A stretch of DNA of 64,000 nt, taken from positions 186,001-250,000 of the forward strand of contig NZ_GL878507.1 of the NCBI RefSeq assembly GCF_000194945.1, read 5' to 3'. Shown here in pieces: positions 25,577-34,387 of this stretch. Within the stretch, counting starts at the first letter, position 1, and each line of letters opens with the position of its first letter. Under the pieces are notes generated by a model, which saw only the letters and a list, made by a program, of their open reading frames with translations, searched no databases and was not told where the DNA came from. The position numbers and the translations under genes are program-made. The DNA comes from Streptococcus sanguinis SK1 = NCTC 7863. GTDB taxonomy: Bacteria > Bacillota > Bacilli > Lactobacillales > Streptococcaceae.

Positions 25577-26581
25577 ATGAACACAGACGACACAGTAACC
25601 ATTTATGATGTCGCCCGTGAAGCGGGAGTTTCGATGGCGACAGTCAGTCGGGTAGTGAATGGAAACAAGAACGTCAAAGAAAACACACGTAAAAAAGTTT
25701 TAGAGGTCATTGATCGTCTTGACTATCGTCCAAATGCAGTGGCACGAGGACTAGCCAGCAAGAAGACTACAACCGTCGGCGTTGTCATTCCAAATATTAC
25801 CAATAGCTATTTCTCAACCTTGGCAAAAGGGATTGACGATATTGCTGAAATGTATAAATACAACATTGTCTTGGCTAACAGTGATGAGGACGATGATAAG
25901 GAAGTCTCCGTTGTCAATACCCTCTTTTCTAAGCAGGTGGATGGCATTATTTTCATGGGCTATCATCTGACAGAGAAAATTCGCTCAGAGTTTTCACGTT
26001 CGCGTACACCGGTCGTTTTGGCGGGTACTGTTGATGTGGAGCATCAGCTTCCGAGCGTCAATATTGACTACAAGCAAGCAACGGTTGATGCTGTAGAATT
26101 ACTGGCTAAGCGCAATAAGAAAATTGCCTTTGTCAGCGGACCGCTTGTTGATGATATCAACGGGAAAATCCGTCTATCAGGCTATAAAGATGGCTTGAAG
26201 AACAAGAAACTTTCATACAGCGAAGGCTTGGTTTTTGAATCTAAATATTCTTATGATGATGGCTACCATTTGGCAGAGCGTGTCATTGCTTCCAAAGCAA
26301 CTGCGGCTTTTGTCACAGGAGATGAGTTGGCAGCAGGCCTCTTAAATGGTCTGTCTGATCAAGGCATCAAGGTTCCAGAAGATTTTGAAATCATTACCAG
26401 TGATGATTCACAAGTAGCTCGTTTCACTCGTCCTAACCTTTCCACAATCGGTCAGCCCCTCTATGACATCGGCGCTATCAGTATGCGCATGCTGACTAAG
26501 ATTATGCATAAGGAAGAATTGGAAGAACGCGAAGTTCTCCTAGCTCACAGCATTAGCGAGCGTAAATCAACTCGGAAATAA
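25577..26581 (+). CDS. ccpA: Catabolite control protein A
   Basis: 334 aa LacI-family regulator that, with Ser-phosphorylated HPr, binds cre sites and controls carbon metabolism. LacI helix-turn-helix at about 8-32 (TIYDVAREAGVSMATVSRVV), hinge helix (RPNAVARGLASKKT), then the periplasmic-binding-protein-like core. AAGAAAGGA precedes ATG. HprK, which makes the HPr-Ser-P corepressor, is at 54621 in the same window. It is divergent from pepQ. Confidence 0.97.
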   Translation: MNTDDTVTIYDVAREAGVSMATVSRVVNGNKNVKENTRKKVLEVIDRLDYRPNAVARGLASKKTTTVGVVIPNITNSYFSTLAKGIDDIAEMYKYNIVLANSDEDDDKEVSVVNTLFSKQVDGIIFMGYHLTEKIRSEFSRSRTPVVLAGTVDVEHQLPSVNIDYKQATVDAVELLAKRNKKIAFVSGPLVDDINGKIRLSGYKDGLKNKKLSYSEGLVFESKYSYDDGYHLAERVIASKATAAFVTGDELAAGLLNGLSDQGIKVPEDFEIITSDDSQVARFTRPNLSTIGQPLYDIGAISMRMLTKIMHKEELEEREVLLAHSISERKSTRK

Positions 26582-26685
26582 GCGGTGATCTGCAAGTCTG
26601 ATTAGGAACTTCTTTAAACTTGAAAAGCGACTGAAGAGACTGGGTCAATGACTGCTTTAAGAGAGTTTTATGATTATGAAGCGAG

Positions 26686-26713
26686 GCTGAGGTATAGTAC
26701 CTCAGCTTTTTTA
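26686..26713 (+). terminator. Terminator downstream of ccpA
   Basis: GCTGAGGTA and TACCTCAGC form a perfect 9-bp stem with a TAG loop, followed by T6. Confidence 0.88.
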
Positions 26714-26814
26714 TGTTTCCGTTCAATTAGAGCGATTTTCTAAACCTTATCAGGCTTTGGATGGATTTTTTACCTCATTTGCCCTTGTGGTTTTCCTTTT
26801 TATTTTATTTTAGG

Positions 26815-26820
26815 TATAAT
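26815..26820 (+). promoter_or_regulatory. -10 box abutting the 26828 start codon
   Basis: TATAAT ends 7 bases before ATG, so transcription would start at or next to the start codon. AGGAAG lies in the gap and would serve as SD only if an upstream promoter were used. Confidence 0.5.
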
Positions 26821-26827
26821 AGGAAGT

Positions 26828-27826
26828 ATGAAAGTATTACTGTATCTTGAAGGAAAGTCCGTTTTGGAGAAATCAGGAATCGGCCGAGCCCTCCAGCATC
26901 AGATGCATGCCTTGGATTTGGCTGGGATTCCTTATACGACGGACGTTTTAGGAGATTATGATGTGGTCCACATCAATACCTATGGTCCCCGTAGCTTGCT
27001 TCTTCTGCATGCTGCCAAGAGGGGCAATAAAAAAGTTATTATGCATGGGCATTCGACCAAGGAGGACTTTGAAAATTCCTTTATTGGATCCAATCTCTTT
27101 GCTCCGCTCTTTGGTAAATACCTGACTCACATGTATAAAAAGGCGGATTTCATTATCACGCCATCGGAGTATTCCAAGCAGCTGATCCAGTCTTATGGGG
27201 TCACTACACCCATGGTGGCTGTGTCAAACGGTATTGACCTGCCTAAGTATAAGAAAGATGCTCGCAAGGAAGAAGTTTTTAAAAAGTATTTTAAGATTGA
27301 AGAAGGGCAGAAGGTTGTCGTCTGTGCTGGACTTTATTTCCGCCGCAAGGGGATTGAGGATTTTGTAGAGGTTGCCCGCAGGATGCCTGATGTACGCTTT
27401 ATCTGGCTGGGCTCTATTAATCTCTGGTTGATTCCGCGCAAGATTCGCCGTTTGGTTCTCTTTGACCACCCTGATAATGTCGAATTCCCTGGCTATTTTA
27501 AGGGAGCTGTTTTCCAGGGAGCCATGTCAGGAGCAGATGCCTTCTTTTTCCCGTCCTATGAGGAAACAGAAGGAATTGTTGTCCTGGAAGCCTTGGCTAG
27601 TGAGCAGAATGTTGTGCTGCGTGATATTCCAGTCTATCAGGGCTGGGTGGATGAGCGTTCAGCCGAGCTCTGCCATAATGTAGATGAGTTTGTCCAGTCT
27701 CTGAGAAATGTCTTAGATAAAAAGGTGGACAAGCGCGAAGCAGGCTATCAGGTGGCTAAAAGCCGGTCTATTGACGATGTTGCAGATCAGTTAGTTGAGG
27801 CTTATCAAACAGTTTTGGAGATGTAA
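26828..27826 (+). CDS. cpoA: GT4 glycosyltransferase, CpoA-like glycolipid synthase
   Basis: 332 aa cytosolic/peripheral glycosyltransferase (GT-B fold, family GT4). Donor-binding region SYEETEGIVVLEALASEQNV carries the EX7E motif; the acceptor half has VHINTYGPRSLLLL and IMHGHSTKEDF. It pairs with a second GT4 gene whose start lies one base beyond its stop. In Streptococcus this pair makes glucosyl- and then galactosyl-glucosyl-diacylglycerol, the membrane glycolipids and lipoteichoic acid anchor; CpoA is the second enzyme. The symbol is assigned from family resemblance and gene pairing, so the exact sugar is uncertain. Confidence 0.8.
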   Translation: MKVLLYLEGKSVLEKSGIGRALQHQMHALDLAGIPYTTDVLGDYDVVHINTYGPRSLLLLHAAKRGNKKVIMHGHSTKEDFENSFIGSNLFAPLFGKYLTHMYKKADFIITPSEYSKQLIQSYGVTTPMVAVSNGIDLPKYKKDARKEEVFKKYFKIEEGQKVVVCAGLYFRRKGIEDFVEVARRMPDVRFIWLGSINLWLIPRKIRRLVLFDHPDNVEFPGYFKGAVFQGAMSGADAFFFPSYEETEGIVVLEALASEQNVVLRDIPVYQGWVDERSAELCHNVDEFVQSLRNVLDKKVDKREAGYQVAKSRSIDDVADQLVEAYQTVLEM

Positions 27827-27827
27827 G

Positions 27828-29150
27828 ATGCGTATTGGTCTTTTTACAGATACCTATTTTCCTCAGGTCTCTGGGGTTGCTACTAGTATTCGGACTTTGA
27901 AGACGGAGCTGGAAAAATTAGGTCACACGGTATTTATTTTTACGACGACGGACAAGGATGTCAATCGTTATGAGGATTGGCAAATTATTCGGATTCCCAG
28001 CGTACCTTTCTTTGCCTTTAAGGATCGAAGAGTGGCTTATCGAGGATTTTCTCATGCCTTAGAAATTGCCCGTCAGTACCAGCTGGACATTATCCATACC
28101 CAGACTGAGTTCTCACTAGGGCTGCTGGGGATTTGGATTGCCAAAGAGCTGCGGATTCCGGTAGTACATACCTACCATACCCAGTATGAGGATTATGTGC
28201 ACTATATTGCCAAGGGGATGGTCATCCGTCCTAGCATGGTCAAATATATCGTCCGTGGTTTTATGAGTGACTTGGATGGGGTTATCTGCCCTAGCGAGAT
28301 TGTTTATGACCTTTTGGTTGATTATAAAATCGAAGCAGAAAAACGGGTGATTCCGACAGGGATTGAGCTGGCGAAGTTTGAGCGGCCGGAAATTTCGCGT
28401 GAGGATATCAAGAAGCTCCGTTTCAAGCTAGGACTGGCTGAAGATGAGATTATGCTGCTCAGTCTGTCCCGTATTTCTTATGAAAAGAATATTCAGGCTA
28501 TCGTTGAAGCGATGCCTGCCGTCCTTGAAGAAAATGACAAAGTCAAGCTAGTCATTGTCGGTGACGGTCCTTATGCGGAAGACTTGAAAGAACTGGTTGC
28601 CAAGCTTCAGATTGAAGAAGCTGTCATCTTTACGGGGATGATTGCTCCCAGTGATACGGCCCTTTACTATAAAGCTGCGGATTTCTTTATCTCTGCCTCA
28701 ACCAGTGAGACCCAAGGTCTGACCTACTTAGAAAGCTTAGCCAGCGGCACACCGATTATTGCCCATGGCAATCCTTATCTGGATAATGTTATCAGTGACA
28801 AGATTTTTGGGACCCTTTATTACCAAGAGCGGGATTTATCAGGTGCTATTTTAGAGGCGATTATTGCGACGCCTGACATGGATGAGCAGAAGTTAGAAGA
28901 CAAGCTCTACGAGATTTCAGCGGAGAATTTTGGCCGCAGAGTCTATGAGTTTTATCTGGATTTAACCATTTCCAAGGATTTCCATAACGAGCTTAGCCCA
29001 GAGGAAAGTGCTGCCAAGCGTCTGGCCAAGACAGTGGCCTATTTGCCTGGCAAGGTCATTTCTCTACCAATCAACGGCTCTGTTCGTATCCTCAAAGCTT
29101 CAAGTAAGCAAGTGAAAAAAATCAGGAATATTACTAAATTATTAGAATAG
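27828..29150 (+). CDS. GT4 glycosyltransferase, monoglucosyl-diacylglycerol synthase-like
   Basis: 440 aa (start at ATG 27828; the open frame extends 33 bases into the previous gene). N-terminus MRIGLFTDTYFPQVSGVATS and C-terminal donor motif SETQGLTYLESLASGTPII (EX7E) define a retaining GT4 enzyme like the pneumococcal glucosyl-DAG synthase partner of CpoA. The last about 60 residues are basic with an amphipathic look (KVISLPINGSVRILKASSKQ), suitable for membrane attachment. It acts first in the glycolipid pathway by analogy. Confidence 0.85.
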   Translation: MRIGLFTDTYFPQVSGVATSIRTLKTELEKLGHTVFIFTTTDKDVNRYEDWQIIRIPSVPFFAFKDRRVAYRGFSHALEIARQYQLDIIHTQTEFSLGLLGIWIAKELRIPVVHTYHTQYEDYVHYIAKGMVIRPSMVKYIVRGFMSDLDGVICPSEIVYDLLVDYKIEAEKRVIPTGIELAKFERPEISREDIKKLRFKLGLAEDEIMLLSLSRISYEKNIQAIVEAMPAVLEENDKVKLVIVGDGPYAEDLKELVAKLQIEEAVIFTGMIAPSDTALYYKAADFFISASTSETQGLTYLESLASGTPIIAHGNPYLDNVISDKIFGTLYYQERDLSGAILEAIIATPDMDEQKLEDKLYEISAENFGRRVYEFYLDLTISKDFHNELSPEESAAKRLAKTVAYLPGKVISLPINGSVRILKASSKQVKKIRNITKLLE

Positions 29151-29157
29151 AAACATG

Positions 29158-29198
29158 CCTTGCATCATTGCGGCAATAGCTATTTATGCAAGGTTTTT
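29158..29198 (+). terminator. Terminator of the glycolipid operon
   Basis: CCTTGCAT pairs with ATGCAAGG over a 20-base loop, followed by T5. Confidence 0.75.
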
Positions 29199-29218
29199 AG
29201 AAATAGAGGAGAAATCTT

Positions 29219-29701
29219 ATGAAAAAATATCTCAAACAGTTGCCGTGGTTGCTTTTGTTCTATGGCATTGTCGTTGGTTCGGGCTTGATTTGGGAACAAA
29301 TTTGGCAATATTTTATAAATAATACAGAAAGTATGGGAAGCGATTTGAGCTGGCTTTCTAATCTTAATTTATTTTATTATGCTGTGCTGCTTCCTTTGAT
29401 TGGCGCAGTGATTGTTTATATAAATACTCGGATGCAAGGTTTTTCACTGCCCTTTCTTCTTTTGATTCCAGGGGTTCAGTATTATTACCTATTCAAAAAC
29501 TTTTTTGACGGACTTTTTTACTCAGGAGATAAGATTTATAATCCAATCACTTCCACGCTTTATAATGCTAGGGATATTCATGTCTTGTTATTCCTTTCTT
29601 TGGGAGGAATGCTGTTGGCAGAGCAATACCGTAAAAAACGTCAAGCTGCGACTTTGAGTCAAGAGGCTCTAAATCGTTTTTCTGGTTTTGATGGTCAATA
29701 G
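29219..29701 (+). CDS. Hypothetical integral membrane protein
   Basis: 160 aa with about four hydrophobic segments (near 10-28, 50-70, 75-92, 118-135), a short loop containing PLIGAVIVYINTR, and a charged tail (EQYRKKRQAAT). No family recognised. GGAG lies about 9 bases before ATG. It lies between the glycolipid genes and the thrS T-box with no clear promoter of its own, so it may be expressed by readthrough past the 29158 hairpin. Confidence 0.7.
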   Translation: MKKYLKQLPWLLLFYGIVVGSGLIWEQIWQYFINNTESMGSDLSWLSNLNLFYYAVLLPLIGAVIVYINTRMQGFSLPFLLLIPGVQYYYLFKNFFDGLFYSGDKIYNPITSTLYNARDIHVLLFLSLGGMLLAEQYRKKRQAATLSQEALNRFSGFDGQ

Positions 29702-29704
29702 CTC

Positions 29705-29732
29705 TTGCAAATTTTTCCAATCGTGCTATAAT
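29705..29732 (+). promoter_or_regulatory. Promoter of the T-box transcript
   Basis: TTGCAA (29705-29710), 16-base spacer, and TATAAT (29727-29732) preceded by TGC. Confidence 0.75.
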
Positions 29733-29739
29733 GTTTTCT

Positions 29740-29942
29740 AGAGACAAATCACCTGCAGGAAATCTTTTAGAGAGCGCGTGGAGCTGGAAATCGCGTAGAG
29801 GATGCAGTTGAGACTACTCTATCAGCTTTTATGCAAACATAAAACGGTGGCTACGTTAGAGCCGATTCGAGGTGTAAGTCTTTTGACTTACATAAATGAA
29901 GGTGGAACCACGTTGCGACGTCCTTTTTGGATGTCGTTTTTT
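29740..29942 (+). promoter_or_regulatory. T-box riboswitch (threonyl-tRNA sensing)
   Basis: Leader with a long Stem I region (from about 29740), AGAGAG-type motif, and a specifier candidate ACT followed by A in GAGACTACTC (ACT at 29813-29815, a Thr codon). The conserved T-box GGTGGAACCACG is at 29901-29912, immediately before a terminator. Uncharged tRNA-Thr would stabilise the antiterminator and allow readthrough towards thrS. Unusually, thrS lies 530 bases downstream, after a second promoter and a separate gene. I assigned the specifier by eye. Confidence 0.9.
29915..29942 (+). terminator. T-box-controlled terminator
   Basis: GCGACGTCC pairs with GGATGTCGT (two G-U), with T5 loop and a T6 tract after it. 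Its 5' arm begins three bases after the T-box sequence and would compete with the antiterminator. Confidence 0.85.
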
Positions 29943-29994
29943 GTTTTCATTTCTCTTGTGTAACTTTTTTAGTAGTGAGAGAAGGCTCTTTCTT

Positions 29995-30003
29995 TGCTAT
30001 AAT
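29995..30003 (+). promoter_or_regulatory. Internal promoter downstream of the T-box
   Basis: TGC-TATAAT (TATAAT 29998-30003), 34 bases before the ATG at 30037. No strong -35. If active, it lets the next gene and thrS escape T-box control. Confidence 0.6.
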
Positions 30004-30036
30004 ATTAAAAAAATATAATGAATAAAGGAGATCTGT

Positions 30037-30438
30037 ATGGGGTTCAAATTTGAAGAAATTAAGGCTTATTTAATGAAACATGGCTTAGATTCTAGCATAG
30101 CTGAGTCACCACTGCATGCGGTTTATGGAACTCAGCGCTTAGGAGGCACTGCAAATGCCTACTTTTTAATTGTTTTTACCGAGACAGGAATCTACATCAT
30201 TTCTATTACTCCTATGGGGAAATTAGGAGACATTGTAGGAGAATTTTCAGCAGAAGATATCCAAACTTACCAATTCAAGAAACGTCTGTTCTTGGGCTAT
30301 AAACTTAAGATTTTGATGAATGATAAACAGGGTGTTGAATTCAATGTTAATAAGGTTATGATTGGTGCAGGCTGGCATAAAACTGAACTACAAAAAATAC
30401 TAGAAACCAACTATTACAATAAAAGAATAGATTCTTAA
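30037..30438 (+). CDS. Hypothetical protein between T-box and thrS
   Basis: 133 aa, soluble, beta-rich appearance (FLIVFTETGIYIISITPMGK..YKLKILMNDKQGVEFNVNKV), possibly a small bacterial PH-like fold, but no confident family. AAAGGAG 7 bases before ATG is a strong SD. It ends 33 bases before thrS without a terminator between, so the two should share transcripts. A link with translation cannot be claimed from its sequence. Confidence 0.75.
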   Translation: MGFKFEEIKAYLMKHGLDSSIAESPLHAVYGTQRLGGTANAYFLIVFTETGIYIISITPMGKLGDIVGEFSAEDIQTYQFKKRLFLGYKLKILMNDKQGVEFNVNKVMIGAGWHKTELQKILETNYYNKRIDS

Positions 30439-30471
30439 AATATTTTTGTTATCTGAATAAGGAGAAAACAC

Positions 30472-32415
30472 ATGATTAAGATTACTTTCCCAGATGGCGC
30501 TGTTCGTGAATTCGAATCTGGCGTGTCAACTTTTGAAATTGCTCAATCTATCAGCAATTCCCTGGCTAAAAAAGCTTTGGCTGGTAAATTCAACGGCAAA
30601 TTGATTGATACGACTCGTGCCATCACTGAAGATGGTTCCATCGAAATCGTAACACCTGATCACGAAGACGCTTTAGATATCTTGCGTCACTCTGCAGCCC
30701 ACTTGTTTGCGCAAGCGGCTCGCCGTCTTTTCCCAGATATTCACTTGGGCGTTGGTCCTGCCATTCAGGATGGTTTCTACTACGATACGGACAATGAAGC
30801 AGGGCAAATTTCTAATGAAGATCTGCCTCTTATCGAAGAGGAAATGAAGAAAATCGTCAAAGAAAACTTCCCGTCCATCCGTGAGGAAGTGAGCAAGGAT
30901 GAGGCGCGTGAAATTTTCAAAAACGATCCATACAAGTTGGAATTGATTGAAGAGCACTCAGAAGACGAGGGTGGTTTGACCATCTACCGTCAGGGTGAAT
31001 ATGTGGATCTCTGCCGTGGGCCTCACGTTCCATCTACAGGTAGGATTCAAATCTTCCACCTCTTGAACGTGGCCGGTGCATACTGGCGCGGGAACAGCGA
31101 CAATGCTATGATGCAGCGGGTCTATGGTACTGCTTGGTTTGACAAGAAAGACCTGAAGAAATATCTGCAAATGCGGGAGGAAGCCAAAGAGCGTGACCAT
31201 CGTAAGTTAGGGAAAGAGCTGGATCTCTTCATGATTTCTCAAGAGGTGGGGCAAGGTTTGCCATTCTGGCTGCCAAACGGTGCGACGGTCCGTCGCGAGT
31301 TAGAGCGCTACATCGTTGATAAAGAGTTGGCTTCCGGCTACCAACACGTCTACACTCCACCTTTGGCTTCTGTGGAGCTTTATAAGACTTCTGGCCACTG
31401 GGAGCACTACCAAGAGGATATGTTCCCAACTATGGATATGGGTGATGGGGAAGAGTTTGTTCTTCGTCCCATGAACTGCCCTCACCACATCCAGGTCTAC
31501 AAACATCATGTTCATTCTTACCGTGAGTTGCCAATCCGTATCGCTGAGATTGGAATGATGCACCGCTATGAGAAATCTGGTGCTTTGACTGGTCTTCAAC
31601 GTGTACGTGAAATGTCCTTGAATGATGGCCACTTGTTTGTAACGCCAGAACAGATTCAAGAAGAATTCCAGCGTGCGCTGCAGTTGATTATCGACGTTTA
31701 TGCCGACTTCAACTTGACAGAATATCGTTTCCGTCTGTCTCTTCGTGATCCTCAGGATACGCATAAGTATTTTGATAACGATGAGATGTGGGAAAATGCC
31801 CAAACCATGCTGCGAGCAGCCTTGGACGAAATGGGTGTGGACTACTTTGAAGCAGAAGGAGAAGCAGCCTTCTACGGTCCAAAACTTGATATTCAGGTTA
31901 AAACAGCCCTAGGAAATGAAGAAACTCTGTCAACTATCCAGCTGGACTTCCTCTTGCCAGAGCGTTTTGACCTCAAGTATGTCGGAGCTGACGGTGAAGA
32001 GCATCGCCCAGTTATGATTCACCGTGGAGTTATCTCAACCATGGAGCGCTTCACAGCCATCTTGATTGAAAATTACAAGGGTGCCTTCCCGACTTGGCTG
32101 GCTCCGCATCAAGTGACCTTGATTCCAGTTTCCAATGAAGCCCATATTGACTATGCTTGGCAAGTAGCTAAGAAGCTGCGCGACAAGGGTGTCCGTGCTG
32201 ATGTGGATGAGCGTAATGAAAAGATGCAGTACAAGATTCGTGCCTCACAAACTAGCAAGATTCCTTATCAGCTAATCGTTGGTGACAAGGAAGTAGAAGA
32301 CGGTACTGTTAATGTCCGCCGCTACGGTCAAAAAGAAACACATACAATACCAGTAGACGAATTTGTAGAGCAGATCTTAGCAGACATTGCCAACAAATCA
32401 CGTGTTGAAAAGTAG
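30472..32415 (+). CDS. thrS: Threonyl-tRNA synthetase
   Basis: 647 aa class II synthetase charging tRNA-Thr. Domains in order: TGS (1-60, [20 protein letters not shown]), editing/SAD domain (about 65-225, with [15 protein letters not shown] and the zinc-type motif YVDLCRGPH), catalytic core (about 270-535, with [13 protein letters not shown] and motif 2 [14 protein letters not shown]), and anticodon-binding domain (about 545-640, [12 protein letters not shown]). GGAG precedes ATG. Controlled, at least in part, by the T-box at 29740. Confidence 0.98.
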   Translation: MIKITFPDGAVREFESGVSTFEIAQSISNSLAKKALAGKFNGKLIDTTRAITEDGSIEIVTPDHEDALDILRHSAAHLFAQAARRLFPDIHLGVGPAIQDGFYYDTDNEAGQISNEDLPLIEEEMKKIVKENFPSIREEVSKDEAREIFKNDPYKLELIEEHSEDEGGLTIYRQGEYVDLCRGPHVPSTGRIQIFHLLNVAGAYWRGNSDNAMMQRVYGTAWFDKKDLKKYLQMREEAKERDHRKLGKELDLFMISQEVGQGLPFWLPNGATVRRELERYIVDKELASGYQHVYTPPLASVELYKTSGHWEHYQEDMFPTMDMGDGEEFVLRPMNCPHHIQVYKHHVHSYRELPIRIAEIGMMHRYEKSGALTGLQRVREMSLNDGHLFVTPEQIQEEFQRALQLIIDVYADFNLTEYRFRLSLRDPQDTHKYFDNDEMWENAQTMLRAALDEMGVDYFEAEGEAAFYGPKLDIQVKTALGNEETLSTIQLDFLLPERFDLKYVGADGEEHRPVMIHRGVISTMERFTAILIENYKGAFPTWLAPHQVTLIPVSNEAHIDYAWQVAKKLRDKGVRADVDERNEKMQYKIRASQTSKIPYQLIVGDKEVEDGTVNVRRYGQKETHTIPVDEFVEQILADIANKSRVEK

Positions 32416-32431
32416 AACTCATTAGAAAACA

Positions 32432-32466
32432 TTAAACCCGAGCAATTAGCTCGGGTTTAATTGTTT
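32432..32466 (+). terminator. thrS terminator
   Basis: TTAAACCCGAGC and GCTCGGGTTTAA form a perfect 12-bp stem with a 5-base loop, followed by a T-rich tract. Confidence 0.9.
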
Positions 32467-32517
32467 TCTATCTGTAGGTAGAAACTTCTTTAACTAATTA
32501 TGTTAGCAAGTTTAACC

Positions 32518-32916
32518 TTAATTCAAGTATTTATCCACATAATCATCAAAATCAGGATACTCATTTCGGTTCATGGCATAGAGCATTTCCCCATAGAGAG
32601 GGTCGCTAGACGGGTCATCGGGTTCTAGAAGAGTAGCTATTTTCATATCATCATCTGGGAAAAGGATGGTGTAGTGATAGGTGTCGCTGACAGTGATACT
32701 GTAATATTTGGTATTATCTTGGTAGCCTGACTTATCTATCTTATAGTGAAATTCTTTATCGCCTAGCTTGCCGGTCTTGTCATTGAAGACAATGTCAATG
32801 TCCTCTCCATTTGCTTTCTGAGCCTTCCATTTTCCCTGGAAACTAGTGTGCTGACCGCAGGCGCTGAGAAAGATTAGTGTTAAGACAGTGATAAAAAGCC
32901 ATGTTAGTTTTTTCAT
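32518..32916 (-). CDS. Small lipoprotein
   Basis: 132 aa. A type II signal peptide with lipobox LSAC (Cys20 expected to be lipidated) is followed by a 110-residue domain (FQGKWKAQKANGEDIDIVFN..YHYKIDKSGYQDNTKYYSIT) with the look of a small beta-barrel. No named family recognised. AAGGAGAACG precedes ATG. It lies downstream of the amino-acid transporter operon on the same strand, but a terminator separates them. Confidence 0.85.
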   Translation of the reverse strand: MKKLTWLFITVLTLIFLSACGQHTSFQGKWKAQKANGEDIDIVFNDKTGKLGDKEFHYKIDKSGYQDNTKYYSITVSDTYHYTILFPDDDMKIATLLEPDDPSSDPLYGEMLYAMNRNEYPDFDDYVDKYLN

Positions 32917-32969
32917 ATCGTTCTCCTTGTCTATCCTTTGATATTATTCTACCACAAATATTAAAAATA

Positions 32970-32999
32970 AAAAAGCTGAGTTGGTAAACTCAACTTTTG
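32970..32999 (-). terminator. Terminator of the amino-acid ABC operon
   Basis: On the minus strand TGAGTT pairs with AACTCA around TACC and is followed by GCTTTTTTA. Confidence 0.75.
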
Positions 33000-33024
33000 C
33001 ACAGTAGGTCTGTATTTGAGCTAT

Positions 33025-33684
33025 CTATTCTGCAGCTTGAGCCCAGCGTTGGGATAGCTTGCGCGAGAAGCTGGAAATGGCGAAGTTAATCAGGAAATAG
33101 ATGGCTGCTACTAGTAGGTAGAGTGCGAAGACCTGTTCAGCTTCAAAATAGCGTCCCATTAGAATTTGAGCAGAACCAAAGAGTTCTTGGAGCGCAATAA
33201 CAGAATAGAGCAGGCTGGTATCCTTTATCACTGTTACAAACTGAGAAATGATGGCTGGCAGCATTTTCCGAATAGCCTGAGGTAGGATGATATAACGCAA
33301 AATCTGAAACTGAGTAAATCCTTGAGATAAGCCAGCTTCAGTCTGACCTGGATCAATGGCATTAAGGCCGCCCCGGATAATTTCTGCCAAAGCAGCAGAA
33401 GTAAAGACAGTGAAGCTGATGATACCGGCTGGTGTTGACTTAATCTGAAAGACTAAAAAGATGGTGAAAATCCAGAGCAGATTGGGTACATTACGGACAA
33501 ATTCGATATAAATGCTGGCAATCAGCTTGAGCAGTTTATTTTTTCCGTTTCTCATGACTGCTAGAATGGTTCCAAAAACCGTTGATAGAACAATGGAAAT
33601 GAAAGAAATTTGCAGTGTCAGCCAGAGTCCCTTAAGGATAAAGAGGAGGTTGTTTGCGGTTAAGACTTTTAAAATATTTTCCAT
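33025..33684 (-). CDS. glnP: Polar amino-acid ABC transporter permease (second)
   Basis: 219 aa HisM/GlnP-type permease with about five membrane segments and the cytoplasmic EAA loop (ALAEIIRGGLNAIDPGQTEAGLSQGFTQ in its middle, then LRYIILPQAIRKMLP). Last gene of a four-gene minus-strand operon (ATPase, binding protein, two permeases), 10 bases after the other permease. Symbol follows the glnQHMP order known next to vicRKX in Streptococcus mutans; substrate (glutamate/glutamine-type) is inferred from that. Confidence 0.88.
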   Translation of the reverse strand: MENILKVLTANNLLFILKGLWLTLQISFISIVLSTVFGTILAVMRNGKNKLLKLIASIYIEFVRNVPNLLWIFTIFLVFQIKSTPAGIISFTVFTSAALAEIIRGGLNAIDPGQTEAGLSQGFTQFQILRYIILPQAIRKMLPAIISQFVTVIKDTSLLYSVIALQELFGSAQILMGRYFEAEQVFALYLLVAAIYFLINFAISSFSRKLSQRWAQAAE

Positions 33685-33694
33685 AGAGACCTCC

Positions 33695-34375
33695 TTAGAT
33701 GCTGTAAGCTTGTTTATTGGCTTCCTCTACCCTACGTCCCCAGCTAGCGATTGGGAAGCAAAGGAGGAAGTAGAGCAGAGCTGCTCCGGCAAAGGCTGGG
33801 ATGTAGTTGGAGTTCAGAGCAGACCAGGACTTGGTCACGAACATCAGATCCATACCAGAGATAATAGCGACGGTAGATGTATTTTTTATCAGATTGACGA
33901 CCTGATTGATTAGCGGTGGCAGGATAATCCTAAAAGCTTGGGGCAGGATGATGTATCGCATGGTTTCTACATAGGTAAAGCCCTGAGAGAGTGCAGCTTC
34001 GGTCTGCCCGCGAGGAATGGACTGGATACCTGAGCGGATGACTTCGGCGATATAAGCACCGTGGTAGAGGCCTACACAGAGCACCGCAGTCCAATAGATT
34101 GAGGGCATGATGGTGTAATTGCTGACTAGCGGAAGACCGTAAAAGACAATTACAAATTGCACTAATAGTGGTGTATTCTGATAAAACTCAACAAAAACAC
34201 GAGCAAGACCACGTAGAACTTTATGCTTACCTGTGCTGATAGCTCCGAAGAAAATCCCTAGTAGAAGAGCCAAGGTCAGGGCACCGATAGAAATGGATAA
34301 GGTAAAGAGGAATCCTTGGAAAAACTTGCCAAAGTCCGCAAAGTAGGCCTGCCAAGAAGAAATACTAAAACTCAT
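33695..34375 (-). CDS. glnM: Polar amino-acid ABC transporter permease (first)
   Basis: 226 aa permease of the same family, with the EAA-loop region AEVIRSGIQSIPRGQTEAAL and ILPQAFRIILPPLINQVVNL. It probably forms a heterodimeric channel with the next gene's product. Starts 12 bases after the binding-protein gene. Symbol by synteny, as for its partner. Confidence 0.88.
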   Translation of the reverse strand: MSFSISSWQAYFADFGKFFQGFLFTLSISIGALTLALLLGIFFGAISTGKHKVLRGLARVFVEFYQNTPLLVQFVIVFYGLPLVSNYTIMPSIYWTAVLCVGLYHGAYIAEVIRSGIQSIPRGQTEAALSQGFTYVETMRYIILPQAFRIILPPLINQVVNLIKNTSTVAIISGMDLMFVTKSWSALNSNYIPAFAGAALLYFLLCFPIASWGRRVEEANKQAYSI

Positions 34376-34387
34376 GGGGTCTCCTTT

